A stretch of 64,000 bases of DNA from Bacteroidetes bacterium MedPE-SWsnd-G2. GTDB lineage: Bacteria; Bacteroidota; Bacteroidia; Flavobacteriales; Flavobacteriaceae. Below the pieces are notes generated by a model. It searched no databases. It was not told the DNA's origin and worked only from the letters and a program-made list of their open reading frames with translations. The DNA is taken from NCBI GenBank assembly GCA_001874335.1, contig MPDE01000001.1:62001-126000 (forward strand), given 5' to 3'. Made by a program: the position numbers and the translations under genes. This document shows, in pieces, positions 52,441 to 60,965 of this stretch (position 1 is the stretch's first letter; each line of letters starts with the position of its first letter).

Positions 52441-53484
52441 ATGAAAAAACTACTTATACTACTCATAATCACCTTTGTAAGCTGTAAAAACGACAAATCT
52501 TCAGACCATGGTAAATCTGATAAAAATTTGGTTGCCGCGTTTCAAGGCATGCAAGTCACAGGTGTAACAGTGTCTAATACAGGACGAATTTTTGCTAATT
52601 TCCCAAGATGGCGTAAAGATGTGCCACTATCAGTGGTTGAAATTAACCCCAAAGACGGATCATTTGTAGCCTATCCTAATAAGGAGGTTAATTCATGGAA
52701 ATTAAACTACCCTTTAGACAAGGATCATTTTATTGCGGTGCAATCGGTAGTCTGCCATGACAACAAGCTATATGTTTTAGATACAAGAAACCCTTTATTT
52801 AATGGTGTTCTTGACGCCCCAAGGATTTTTGTAATTGATTTAAAGGCAAACGAGCTAAGTGATGTTTATAAACTGAATAACAAATCTTTTAATACCAATT
52901 CATACATAAATGATTTGCGAATTGATCCGAGTAGCAATAGAATATATATGACAGATTCAGGTAGTGCAGGTTTAGTCGTTTATGATATTGCAACACGACA
53001 ATCAAGACGAATACTTGATAATCATTATAGCACTTTGGCTGAGACAAATGAACTAAACGTTAATGGCACAATTTGGAAAAACATAGTTCACTCCGATGGA
53101 ATTGCCTTCAACACCAAATCCAAAAAACTGTATTTTCATAGCCTTACCGGATATTCTCTATATGCCATAGATACAAACCTATTTGATAATGACGATAGCG
53201 AAATAAATTCTAGTGTTGAATTGATTGCGAAAACCTCAGCACCTGACGGAATGATTTTCGATGCGAAAGGGAATTTATACTATGCCGATTTAGAAGCCGG
53301 AAAGATTAATTACCTAACCCCAAAAGGAAAAACCAAAACACTATTAGAAGGCCCAAATGTTAACTGGGCAGACACCTTTAGCATTTATGATGATTATTTG
53401 TATTACACCAATTCTCGAATTCATGAAGCCTCTGATGACGTATCTGAATTAAGTTTTACAATTAGAAAAGTGAAATTACCATAA
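52441..53484 (+). CDS. Yellow/MRJP-like beta-propeller lipoprotein
   Basis: The 347-residue protein has a lipoprotein signal with Cys at residue 15 (FVSCKND). The rest forms a six-bladed propeller of the major royal jelly/yellow family: GVTVSNTGRIFANFPRW, AVQSVVCHDNKLYVLDT, YINDLRIDPSSNRIYMTDS and SDGIAFNTKSKKLYFHSL are typical. Yellow-type proteins in insects include dopachrome-converting enzymes, while the bacterial members have no proven reaction. It should be anchored in the outer or inner membrane, facing the periplasm. It shows a strong terminator after the stop. Confidence 0.85.
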   Translation: MKKLLILLIITFVSCKNDKSSDHGKSDKNLVAAFQGMQVTGVTVSNTGRIFANFPRWRKDVPLSVVEINPKDGSFVAYPNKEVNSWKLNYPLDKDHFIAVQSVVCHDNKLYVLDTRNPLFNGVLDAPRIFVIDLKANELSDVYKLNNKSFNTNSYINDLRIDPSSNRIYMTDSGSAGLVVYDIATRQSRRILDNHYSTLAETNELNVNGTIWKNIVHSDGIAFNTKSKKLYFHSLTGYSLYAIDTNLFDNDDSEINSSVELIAKTSAPDGMIFDAKGNLYYADLEAGKINYLTPKGKTKTLLEGPNVNWADTFSIYDDYLYYTNSRIHEASDDVSELSFTIRKVKLP

Positions 53485-53487
53485 AAT

Positions 53488-53521
53488 AAAAAAGGCTATT
53501 TTTATTAAAACAGCCTTTTTT
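53488..53521. terminator. Terminator between convergent genes
   Basis: A stem AAAAAAGGCT/AGCCTTTTTT with a 14-nt loop ends the MRJP-like gene (plus) and probably the cysteine synthase-like gene (minus). Confidence 0.75.
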
Positions 53522-53539
53522 AAATATTATAAATTGGAA

Positions 53540-54520
53540 TTAATCAATATATCCCATTTGCTTCATCCAATCGTCATTAAACATTTTTCCAACATATCTG
53601 CTTCCGTGATCATGGAATAATACCACAACAACATCATCTTTGGTGAACTTATCTTTAAGTTGTAACAGACCTTTTACAGCTGCTCCAGCCGAATTTCCCA
53701 AAAACATACCTTCTTCTTTAGCAAGTCTCTGTGTGTAAACAGCGGCATCCTTATCTGTTACTTTAGTAAATCCATCAATGATTTTGAAATCAACATTCTC
53801 AGGTAAAATATCCTCTCCAATACCTTCTGTTACATAAGGGTATATTTCGTTTTCATCAAACTCACCTGTTTCGTGATATTTTTTAAAAACAGAACCGTAT
53901 GTATCAATTCCCCAAACTTTAATATTAGGGTTTTTCTCTTTTAGATATTTACCAACACCAGAAATTGTTCCACCCGTTCCGACACCTACAACAAAATGAG
54001 TGATTTTCCCATCTGTTTGCTCCCAGATTTCTGGACCAGTGCTTTCGTAATGTGCTTTAGCGTTACTCGGGTTATCATATTGATTTACGTACCAAGAATT
54101 TGGGATTTCGGTAGATAAACGCTTAGAAACCGAGTAATAAGATCTTGGATCCTCTGGCTCAACCGCCGTAGGACAAACTACTACTTCTGCACCAACAGCC
54201 TTTAATATATCTACTTTCTCTTTAGATTGTTTATCTGCCATTACAAAAATACACTTGTATCCTTTTACTACAGCAGCCAAAGCCAATCCCATACCTGTAT
54301 TACCAGAAGTACCTTCAATTATTGTTCCACCAGGTTTAAGTCTTCCGTCTGCTTCAGCATCTTCAATCATTTTCAAGGCCATACGGTCTTTTACTGAATT
54401 TCCTGGGTTAAACGTTTCATATTTTGAAAGTACCAAACATGGAAGCTCGGCAGTTAATTTATTAAGTTTTACCAAAGGTGTATTACCAATAGTATCTAAA
54501 ATAGTTTTTGCGTATTTCAT
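53540..54520 (-). CDS. PLP-dependent cysteine/cystathionine beta-synthase core
   Basis: The 326-residue type II PLP fold carries the PLP lysine in NPGNSVKDRM (near residue 44), TSGNTG (70-75) and the GTGGTISG phosphate loop near 177. The segments EPEDPRSYYSVSKRL and SNAKAHYESTGPEI look closer to the cystathionine beta-synthase core than to CysK, but the C-terminal CBS (Bateman) pair of many bacterial and eukaryotic homologues is absent. It therefore makes cysteine from O-acetylserine or cystathionine from serine and homocysteine. The distinction is inference. Confidence 0.88.
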   Translation of the reverse strand: MKYAKTILDTIGNTPLVKLNKLTAELPCLVLSKYETFNPGNSVKDRMALKMIEDAEADGRLKPGGTIIEGTSGNTGMGLALAAVVKGYKCIFVMADKQSKEKVDILKAVGAEVVVCPTAVEPEDPRSYYSVSKRLSTEIPNSWYVNQYDNPSNAKAHYESTGPEIWEQTDGKITHFVVGVGTGGTISGVGKYLKEKNPNIKVWGIDTYGSVFKKYHETGEFDENEIYPYVTEGIGEDILPENVDFKIIDGFTKVTDKDAAVYTQRLAKEEGMFLGNSAGAAVKGLLQLKDKFTKDDVVVVLFHDHGSRYVGKMFNDDWMKQMGYID

Positions 54521-54607
54521 AATTGTAAATTCAGCTGCAAATTTAATCCATTTGTATAGACTAAAAACGGAAACTTCAATTTTATTATTTAGTTCCTAAT
54601 TATAGAA

Positions 54608-55843
54608 CTATTCAAAACGGATGGCTTTAACTGGAGAGATTTTAGTAATAATAGCAGAAGGTATGATTAGAAACAGCATACAAAACACAAAAGTGAGAAC
54701 GTTTAATAACAAAACGTAATCTAAACTGATGTAAATTGGCACCTCGGCAACATAATAAACCGAAGGATCTAATGGTATTACTTTAAAATACTTTTGAATA
54801 AATAATAAGCTTAATCCAATAGCATTGCCCCAAAACAAACCTAACCCCACCAAATAAGTAGCGTTATATAAAAACACCTTTCTGATGCTCCAATTATTAG
54901 CACCTAAGGCTTTGAGAACACCTATCATTTGAGTCCGCTCAAGTATTAAAACTAAGAGCGCTGTTATCATATTAATCGCCGCAACAAGAATCATGATGGT
55001 AATTATGCCATAAGTGTTTTTATCAAATATTTTAATCCACTCAAAAATTGAAAAATATTTTCTTTCAACAGATACAGCATCTAAATCTGAAGGTATTTCA
55101 TCATAAATGGCTACAGTTTTTTCCGCAATTAAATCAGGATTAGAAATAAACACCTCAAAACTTCCAACTTCATCGCCTTTCCATTTATTTAATCGTCTTA
55201 CATGTCTAATATCTCCTAAGAAATAGGTTTTATCTAAATCTTCAAATCCCGAATTATAAATCCCAACAATAGTAAAAGCTCGAATAAACGGCATTTTATT
55301 AAAATCCTTTTTCATAAAAAAAGACTGAAAAGAATCTCCCAATTTAAAATTAAGTCGGTCTGCTAAGTACTTAGAGATAATTACCTCGTTTGAAACCGTA
55401 CTACCAAATTCTGGCAAACGACCTTCTACCAAAAACTCCGAAAAATAATTCCAATTATAATCATCACCAACACCTTTTAAAATGACACCTTCAAAATCGG
55501 TTGCTGTTCTAATAACTCCAAATTTTGAAGCTACAGCTTGCACATGGTCTATACCATCAATAGTTTTAAATTCAGGATAAAATTCTTGATGAAGTGACAA
55601 CGGATGTTCTGATTCGTTAGACGCATTAAAATCGTAATAAGAAATAGTAACATGCCCATTAAATGCAACAACCTTATCACGTATTTTTTGTTGCAAACCA
55701 ATACCTGTAGCAATAGCAATTAACATCACTATAATACCTATAGCAATTGCGGTAATACCAATTTTTATAATTGGTGCCGAAACACTACTTTTATACGCTT
55801 TACTGCTAATTATACGTTTAGCTAAGAAATACTCGAAATTCAA
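54608..55843 (-). CDS. ABC transporter permease, LolC/LolE type
   Basis: The 411-residue protein has four transmembrane helices: one near the N-terminus (about 23-48), a large periplasmic domain (about 50-270) and three C-terminal FtsX-type helices (about 277-300, 325-347, 375-400). This MacB/FtsX layout with LERTQMIGVLKALGA is typical of LolC/E, which moves lipoproteins out of the inner membrane. The start codon is TTG at 55843. The ATG of the divergent NamZ-like gene is 9 bp away, so neither promoter fits in the gap. Confidence 0.87.
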   Translation of the reverse strand: MNFEYFLAKRIISSKAYKSSVSAPIIKIGITAIAIGIIVMLIAIATGIGLQQKIRDKVVAFNGHVTISYYDFNASNESEHPLSLHQEFYPEFKTIDGIDHVQAVASKFGVIRTATDFEGVILKGVGDDYNWNYFSEFLVEGRLPEFGSTVSNEVIISKYLADRLNFKLGDSFQSFFMKKDFNKMPFIRAFTIVGIYNSGFEDLDKTYFLGDIRHVRRLNKWKGDEVGSFEVFISNPDLIAEKTVAIYDEIPSDLDAVSVERKYFSIFEWIKIFDKNTYGIITIMILVAAINMITALLVLILERTQMIGVLKALGANNWSIRKVFLYNATYLVGLGLFWGNAIGLSLLFIQKYFKVIPLDPSVYYVAEVPIYISLDYVLLLNVLTFVFCMLFLIIPSAIITKISPVKAIRFE

Positions 55844-55851
55844 ATTTAAAT

Positions 55852-57084
55852 ATGCAATTTAAGGTCATCAAAAATACAGTTTTATTATTTGTTTTAGTAC
55901 TCATTTCTTGTGGATCTAAAAGCAAATCAGAAACTCAAGATGTTTTAGAAACTACAATAGAACCTATTGTTCCAAAAGAAATAATTGTTGGCGCCAATCG
56001 TACAGAAGCCTATTTACCATTATTAAAAGGAAAAAAAGTTGGAATTGTAGCTAACCAAACAAGTGTAATTTTTAAAGATCATTCAAATTTAAATACGCAT
56101 TTGGTAGACTCTTTATTGCAATTAAATGTATCTGTTACCAAGGTATTTGCTCCTGAACATGGATTTAGAGGTAATGCCGATGCTGGAGAAACTGTAAAAG
56201 ATGGCATAGACACTAAAACTGGCTTAGAGGTTATTTCTCTATATGGTAAAAACAAAAAACCTAATCCGTCACAATTAAATGGTTTGGACGTTATTGTATT
56301 TGACATTCAAGATGTAGGTGCTCGTTTTTACACCTATATTTCTTCCATGCACTATGTAATGGAGGCTTGTGCTGAACAACATATTCCGATAATTATTTTA
56401 GATAGACCAAATCCTAATGGGCATTATGTTGACGGACCTATTTTAGAAAAGGCACACACAAGTTTTGTTGGTATGCATCAAATACCAATTGTTCATGGTA
56501 TGACCATAGCTGAATATGCAAAAATGATTAACGGAGAATCTTGGTTAGCCAACCAATTGAAATGCGAGTTAACTGTAATTGAAGTCGAAAATTACAGCAG
56601 AACAATGGACTACCATTTACCTATTAAACCTTCTCCTAATTTACCCAACGACATGGCAATTAATCTATACCCAAGTCTATGTTTGTTTGAAGGTACAAAT
56701 GTGAGTGTTGGTAGAGGAACCACAAAACAGTTTCAAATTTATGGCAGCCCATTCTTAGACATGAGTAGCTATGATTTTAAATTTTTCCCTTATCCAAAAC
56801 CAGGAGCAAAACACCCGAAGCACGAAGGTATACTTTGTTATGGCGAAGATTTAAGCGAGAGCAAAAAACTAAATTCAATTAATTTAGAACCTTTGGTGAC
56901 TGCTTATAAAAACAGCATGAATAAAGACGACTTCTTTAATTCTTTTTTCACCAAATTAAGTGGCACAAAAACATTACAAACTCAAATTGAAAAAGGGCTC
57001 TCGGCAAAAGAAATTAAAGCCACTTGGCAAAACGGTATCGTTGCATTTAAAACCTTGAGGAAACCATACCTCCTTTATAAATAA
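55852..57084 (+). CDS. NamZ-like exo-beta-N-acetylmuramidase lipoprotein (DUF1343)
   Basis: The 410-residue lipoprotein (lipobox LISC, Cys20) belongs to DUF1343, whose characterised members are the NamZ exo-muramidases (GH171) that release MurNAc from muropeptides. Family features are visible: GIVANQTSV near residue 64, FAPEHGFRG near 98, RFYTYISSMHY near 159 and VSVGRGTTKQFQIYGSP near 283. It should work in the periplasm on peptidoglycan fragments, in cell-wall recycling. It overlaps functionally with the divergent Lol-type permease only by position. Confidence 0.9.
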   Translation: MQFKVIKNTVLLFVLVLISCGSKSKSETQDVLETTIEPIVPKEIIVGANRTEAYLPLLKGKKVGIVANQTSVIFKDHSNLNTHLVDSLLQLNVSVTKVFAPEHGFRGNADAGETVKDGIDTKTGLEVISLYGKNKKPNPSQLNGLDVIVFDIQDVGARFYTYISSMHYVMEACAEQHIPIIILDRPNPNGHYVDGPILEKAHTSFVGMHQIPIVHGMTIAEYAKMINGESWLANQLKCELTVIEVENYSRTMDYHLPIKPSPNLPNDMAINLYPSLCLFEGTNVSVGRGTTKQFQIYGSPFLDMSSYDFKFFPYPKPGAKHPKHEGILCYGEDLSESKKLNSINLEPLVTAYKNSMNKDDFFNSFFTKLSGTKTLQTQIEKGLSAKEIKATWQNGIVAFKTLRKPYLLYK

Positions 57085-57087
57085 GAA

Positions 57088-57921
57088 TTAATCCCCTAAA
57101 GTAGTTGGCTTCCTGTATTTGTGAAAGGGTTGTTGCAGTAAATCTTTGACATTACTGTTAGTCTTTTCATCCGGAAAGGTATCTACGCCGTAAACCAAAT
57201 CGGCTCTATCCATTGTCATATAGGTGCCAAATAATCGATCCCAAACCGAAAATATATTACCATAATTAGAATCTGTATACGGCAACACATAGTGATGATG
57301 TATTTTATGCATATCTGGAGACACTAGCACATAACTAATCCATTTATCAACGTTCTTAGGCAGTTTAATATTGGCATGAGAAAACTGCGTAGCAATTAAT
57401 GACAGCGACTGGTATAGCATTACAATTGCTATTGGTGTGCCGACTATAAAAACACCAAATAAGGTGAAAACAAATCTAATTACACTTTCAATTGGATGAT
57501 GTCTATTAGCTGTGGTGGTATCTACTTTATGATCTGTATGATGCACCAAATGAACCATCCAAAGTGGTTTTACTTTGTGCTCAACAAAATGCGCCAAATA
57601 GGCTCCAAAAAAATCTAACAAAAACACTCCCAGAAATGCATAAAGCCCTAAAGATAAATTAGGAATCCAGTTAATAATTCCAAAATTATTAGCTTCTACC
57701 CAATCTGCCGATTGAACTAACAAGAATGCCAATCCAAAATTCACTAGAATTGTAGTGAAGGTGAAAAAGAAATTAGGCCAAGCGTGTTTCCATTTTTTGT
57801 AATTGAATTTAAACAAGGGAAAAACACCTTCTAACATCCAAAAAAATGACACTCCACCCACCAAGATTAAACTTCTGTGTAAAGAAGGAATGGTTCTAAA
57901 ATACTCTAATAATTCTTCCAA
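57088..57921 (-). CDS. Sterol desaturase/fatty acid hydroxylase superfamily protein
   Basis: The 277-residue membrane protein has several transmembrane helices and the di-iron histidine motifs of the superfamily: HFVEHKVKPLW (H-x-x-x-H), HLVHHTDH plus NRHHP near residue 130, and KIHHHY near 218. Such enzymes hydroxylate fatty acids or lipids. The start codon is TTG (57921), with no better ATG until residue 29. It lies 13 bp downstream of the YkgJ-like gene and its stop is 3 bp from the convergent NamZ-like stop. Confidence 0.87.
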   Translation of the reverse strand: MEELLEYFRTIPSLHRSLILVGGVSFFWMLEGVFPLFKFNYKKWKHAWPNFFFTFTTILVNFGLAFLLVQSADWVEANNFGIINWIPNLSLGLYAFLGVFLLDFFGAYLAHFVEHKVKPLWMVHLVHHTDHKVDTTTANRHHPIESVIRFVFTLFGVFIVGTPIAIVMLYQSLSLIATQFSHANIKLPKNVDKWISYVLVSPDMHKIHHHYVLPYTDSNYGNIFSVWDRLFGTYMTMDRADLVYGVDTFPDEKTNSNVKDLLQQPFHKYRKPTTLGD

Positions 57922-57934
57922 ATCTATAAACGCT

Positions 57935-58429
57935 TTATTTATTCAACCTCGCTTTCATAGCTTCAACAATGTTAAACGCTGCTGGGCAGATAGCCACATT
58001 TTTAAGTGTTAGGTTTGAAATTTGTTGAAACTTTTTTCTATCGGTATGCGGAAATTCTCGACATGCCTTGGGTCTAACATCATAGATAGAACAATAATTA
58101 TCCGCTCCCAAAAACGCACAAGGTACCGATTGCAATACATAATCATTCTCGTCATCAACCCTTAAATATTGGTCAATAAACTTCTGTTCCTTCATTCTAA
58201 AAAACTTGGCAATTCGGCTTACATCCTTATCTGTAAACAATGGGCCAGTAGTTTTACAACAGTTAGCACACTCTAAACAATCGGTTTTTTGAAACTCAGC
58301 CTCATGCAACTCCTGCATGATATAATCCAATTGTTTTGGCGGCTTCTTTTTTAGCTTAGTAAAAAAGGATTTGTTTTCCTTATGCTTATCTTTGGCCTGT
58401 TTTGGCAACTGATTTATGATCTCCTGCAT
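57935..58429 (-). CDS. YkgJ-type cysteine-cluster protein
   Basis: From the ATG at 58429 the 164-residue protein carries the cysteine cluster of the YkgJ family: CLECANCC near residue 68, CAFLGADNYCSIYDVRPKAC near 111-130 and ICPAAF near 152. These cysteines chelate zinc or iron, and the role is uncertain. An extended reading from 58477 would add 16 residues without clear support. It precedes the fatty acid hydroxylase gene by 13 bp, suggesting a joint operon. Confidence 0.85.
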   Translation of the reverse strand: MQEIINQLPKQAKDKHKENKSFFTKLKKKPPKQLDYIMQELHEAEFQKTDCLECANCCKTTGPLFTDKDVSRIAKFFRMKEQKFIDQYLRVDDENDYVLQSVPCAFLGADNYCSIYDVRPKACREFPHTDRKKFQQISNLTLKNVAICPAAFNIVEAMKARLNK

Positions 58430-58526
58430 ATAGCTAAAGTATTGAATTTTGACGACACTTGCTTCAGGAACAAACACATAAATTAAGGTTATCTCTATTT
58501 TTAATTGGCAAAATTAAACACCCCTT

Positions 58527-59225
58527 ATGAAAGATCTTTTTGGACAGGCACTTTTAGACTACCACAATAATAATTATACCGAAGATTTAAAAACTTCTAC
58601 TAATATTTCTGAAGAAGATGATCTTCCTCTGCCCTACTTATTTAGGTCGTTTAATGCAATGCCAAAATTAGAGCAAAAGGCCTTAAAAATGTGCAAGGGT
58701 AAAATACTGGATGTAGGCTGTGGTGCAGGAAATCATAGTTTACATTTACAGAAATATTTTAACGACATTGATGCCATAGACATATCTGAAGGTGCTGTAA
58801 AAGTGGCTAAACTGAGAGGCGTTAATAGTGTTGAATTAAAATCACTTTTAGAAGTTAATAACACTTACGACACTATATTATTGTTAATGAACGGCACAGG
58901 TATTTTCCAAACTTTAGAAGCCGTCCCTAAATACTTAAATCATTTAAAAAACCTTTTAAACCCCGGTGGTCAAATATTGATTGATTCTTCAGACATTAGG
59001 TATATGTACGAAGATGAAGATGGCGGTGTTTGGATTGATACCAACGCCGATTATTACGGGCAATTAGATTATTTTTTAAGCTACAAAGGTGAATCTGAAA
59101 CACCAATGCATTGGCTCTATTTAGATTATAAAAACTTAGATTTATTTTGCGCTAAAAGCAACCTCAAATGCGAATTGGTAGTAGAGGGTGATCATTTTGA
59201 TTATCTCGCAAAAATCACCCTTTAA
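58527..59225 (+). CDS. Class I SAM-dependent methyltransferase
   Basis: The 232-residue protein has the Rossmann SAM fold with motif I ILDVGCGAGNHS (near residue 64), the acidic end of beta 2 (DAIDIS) and motif IV-like LLLMNGTGIF. There is no additional domain, and the substrate is unknown. The gene begins 97 bp from the divergent YkgJ-like gene. Its stop is 5 bp from the stop of the convergent amidohydrolase gene. Confidence 0.87.
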   Translation: MKDLFGQALLDYHNNNYTEDLKTSTNISEEDDLPLPYLFRSFNAMPKLEQKALKMCKGKILDVGCGAGNHSLHLQKYFNDIDAIDISEGAVKVAKLRGVNSVELKSLLEVNNTYDTILLLMNGTGIFQTLEAVPKYLNHLKNLLNPGGQILIDSSDIRYMYEDEDGGVWIDTNADYYGQLDYFLSYKGESETPMHWLYLDYKNLDLFCAKSNLKCELVVEGDHFDYLAKITL

Positions 59226-59230
59226 TATTT

Positions 59231-60853
59231 TTACTTTTCTTCACCAGAAACAAAGGTATGTAGCACTTGTATGTTTGGTATTTGAGTTTCGTTTACCGTC
59301 ATAATATCTCTATTCAAAACAATAAAATCGGCTAATTTACCGGCTTCAATACTTCCTTTTTCTTGGTCTTCAAAATTGGAGTATGCTGCCCAAATTGTCA
59401 TTCCTTTTAAGGTTTCTTCACGCGACAATTTATTTTCTGATTGAAAACCTCCTGTAGGTACACGATCTAAATCTTTACGAGCAACAGCAGCGTAAAAAGT
59501 TAAAAACGGACTTACCTTTTCTACCGGAAAATCGGTACCTAATGCTAATTTTCCGCTTACATCTAACAATTGCTTGTACGCATAAGCACCTTTAATGCGC
59601 TCTTCTCCTAAACGCTCGTCAGCCCAATACATATCACTTGTGGCATGTGTTGGCTGCACTGATGGCATCACATTTTTATTTACAAAAAGCTCTAAATCAT
59701 TATCGGTAAGAACCTGAGCGTGCTCCACACGCCATCTTCTATCTGTTTTATCTTCTAATACCTTGTTATAGGTTTCTAACACCACTCGATTTGCCGAATC
59801 ACCAATGGCATGCGTATTCATTTGATATTCTGAATTTGCCAATCGTGAGGCCAATTTCTGATAATCTTCAACTCCAATTACCATAGCTCCAAAATGATTA
59901 TCCTGGTCAGAATACGGTTGTTTTAAAACTGCTCCTCTTGATCCTAAAGCACCATCGGCATATACTTTTACAGATTGCACATTAAGTTTGTCTGTTTTTA
60001 TTTTTCCTTTATTCAAAAAATAATCTAAGTTTTCTGGAGTATTCTTAATCATTGCATAAATTCTCATATCCAAATCACCAGACTGTTGAAGACTATCTAT
60101 TAGATGGATTACATCTTTATCTAACCCTGCGTCAGAAACGGTTGTTAATCCGTAGTTAAAACAAATATTCTGAGCCTTATTAAGCGCATCTATTTTTTCA
60201 GATTTAGAAGGCACTGGATAATGCGGCCAAACTAAGCCCATTGCATTATCAATTAAAACCCCGGTTAATTCCCCATTGGTTTTAATAAACGCTCCACCAT
60301 CAATCTTTGAATCTTTTGTAATTCCGGCCAAATCTAACGCCGCTTGGTTACATAATAACGCATGGCCATCAACTCGAGTTAATGCCACTGGTGTATTTGG
60401 AAACAATCTATCTAATAACGTTTTGTTTGGAAACTCTTTCACCTCCCAATCATTCTGATCCCAACCACGACCTACAATAAAATTAGCCTGCTTTTTATTT
60501 TGGTAATTTAGAACGCGTTTCATAACATCTTCAAAGCTCTTTGTTCCCATCAAATTAACTTTGTTTTGTTCTAACCCTAAATTATAAAAGTGGCAATGCG
60601 CATCAATAAAACCTGGCACAATAGTTTGTCCATTAGCATCCCAAATAGAATCTGCAGCATACTTCTCTTGTAACTCTTTAGCGTTTCCTATTTCTAAAAA
60701 CTTACCGTCTAAAACGGCAAAAGCTTCTGCTTTATCAAAGTTTTCATTTACAGTGTAAATATTAGCGTTTGTTACAATTAGATCTACAACTGGTTTATCT
60801 TCAGAACAAGACCATAAAAAAGACACAAGGATTGCTAAGGCAATTTTTTTCAT
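59231..60853 (-). CDS. Amidohydrolase-family (YtcJ-like) lipoprotein
   Basis: The 540-residue lipoprotein (lipobox LWSC, Cys16) is an amidohydrolase TIM barrel of the YtcJ-like group. Metal-binding HxH is in GFIDAHCHF, followed by NLMGTKSFEDV, GRGWDQNDW, MNTHAIGDSANR with a further His, and the late ALGTDFPVE Asp. The usual substrates are N-acyl-amino acids or exotic amides, and none is provable here. As a lipoprotein it acts outside the cytoplasm. A terminator of the neighbouring barrel gene lies just upstream. Confidence 0.87.
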   Translation of the reverse strand: MKKIALAILVSFLWSCSEDKPVVDLIVTNANIYTVNENFDKAEAFAVLDGKFLEIGNAKELQEKYAADSIWDANGQTIVPGFIDAHCHFYNLGLEQNKVNLMGTKSFEDVMKRVLNYQNKKQANFIVGRGWDQNDWEVKEFPNKTLLDRLFPNTPVALTRVDGHALLCNQAALDLAGITKDSKIDGGAFIKTNGELTGVLIDNAMGLVWPHYPVPSKSEKIDALNKAQNICFNYGLTTVSDAGLDKDVIHLIDSLQQSGDLDMRIYAMIKNTPENLDYFLNKGKIKTDKLNVQSVKVYADGALGSRGAVLKQPYSDQDNHFGAMVIGVEDYQKLASRLANSEYQMNTHAIGDSANRVVLETYNKVLEDKTDRRWRVEHAQVLTDNDLELFVNKNVMPSVQPTHATSDMYWADERLGEERIKGAYAYKQLLDVSGKLALGTDFPVEKVSPFLTFYAAVARKDLDRVPTGGFQSENKLSREETLKGMTIWAAYSNFEDQEKGSIEAGKLADFIVLNRDIMTVNETQIPNIQVLHTFVSGEEK

Positions 60854-60885
60854 AATAGGTGAAATTTTGAATGCCTAAAAATAGA

Positions 60886-60913
60886 AAAAAGCACCTTAAT
60901 TAAGGTGCTTTGT
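60886..60913 (-). terminator. Terminator of the barrel gene
   Basis: A stem GCACCTTA/TAAGGTGC extended by A/T pairs with a 2-4-nt loop lies about 50 bp after the barrel gene stop (minus strand), with the T run (six As on plus) on that strand. Confidence 0.75.
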
Positions 60914-60965
60914 TTCATAATATCCTTTAGATTAAAAAGTAAGCTATTATTAATGGCTTAAATGA

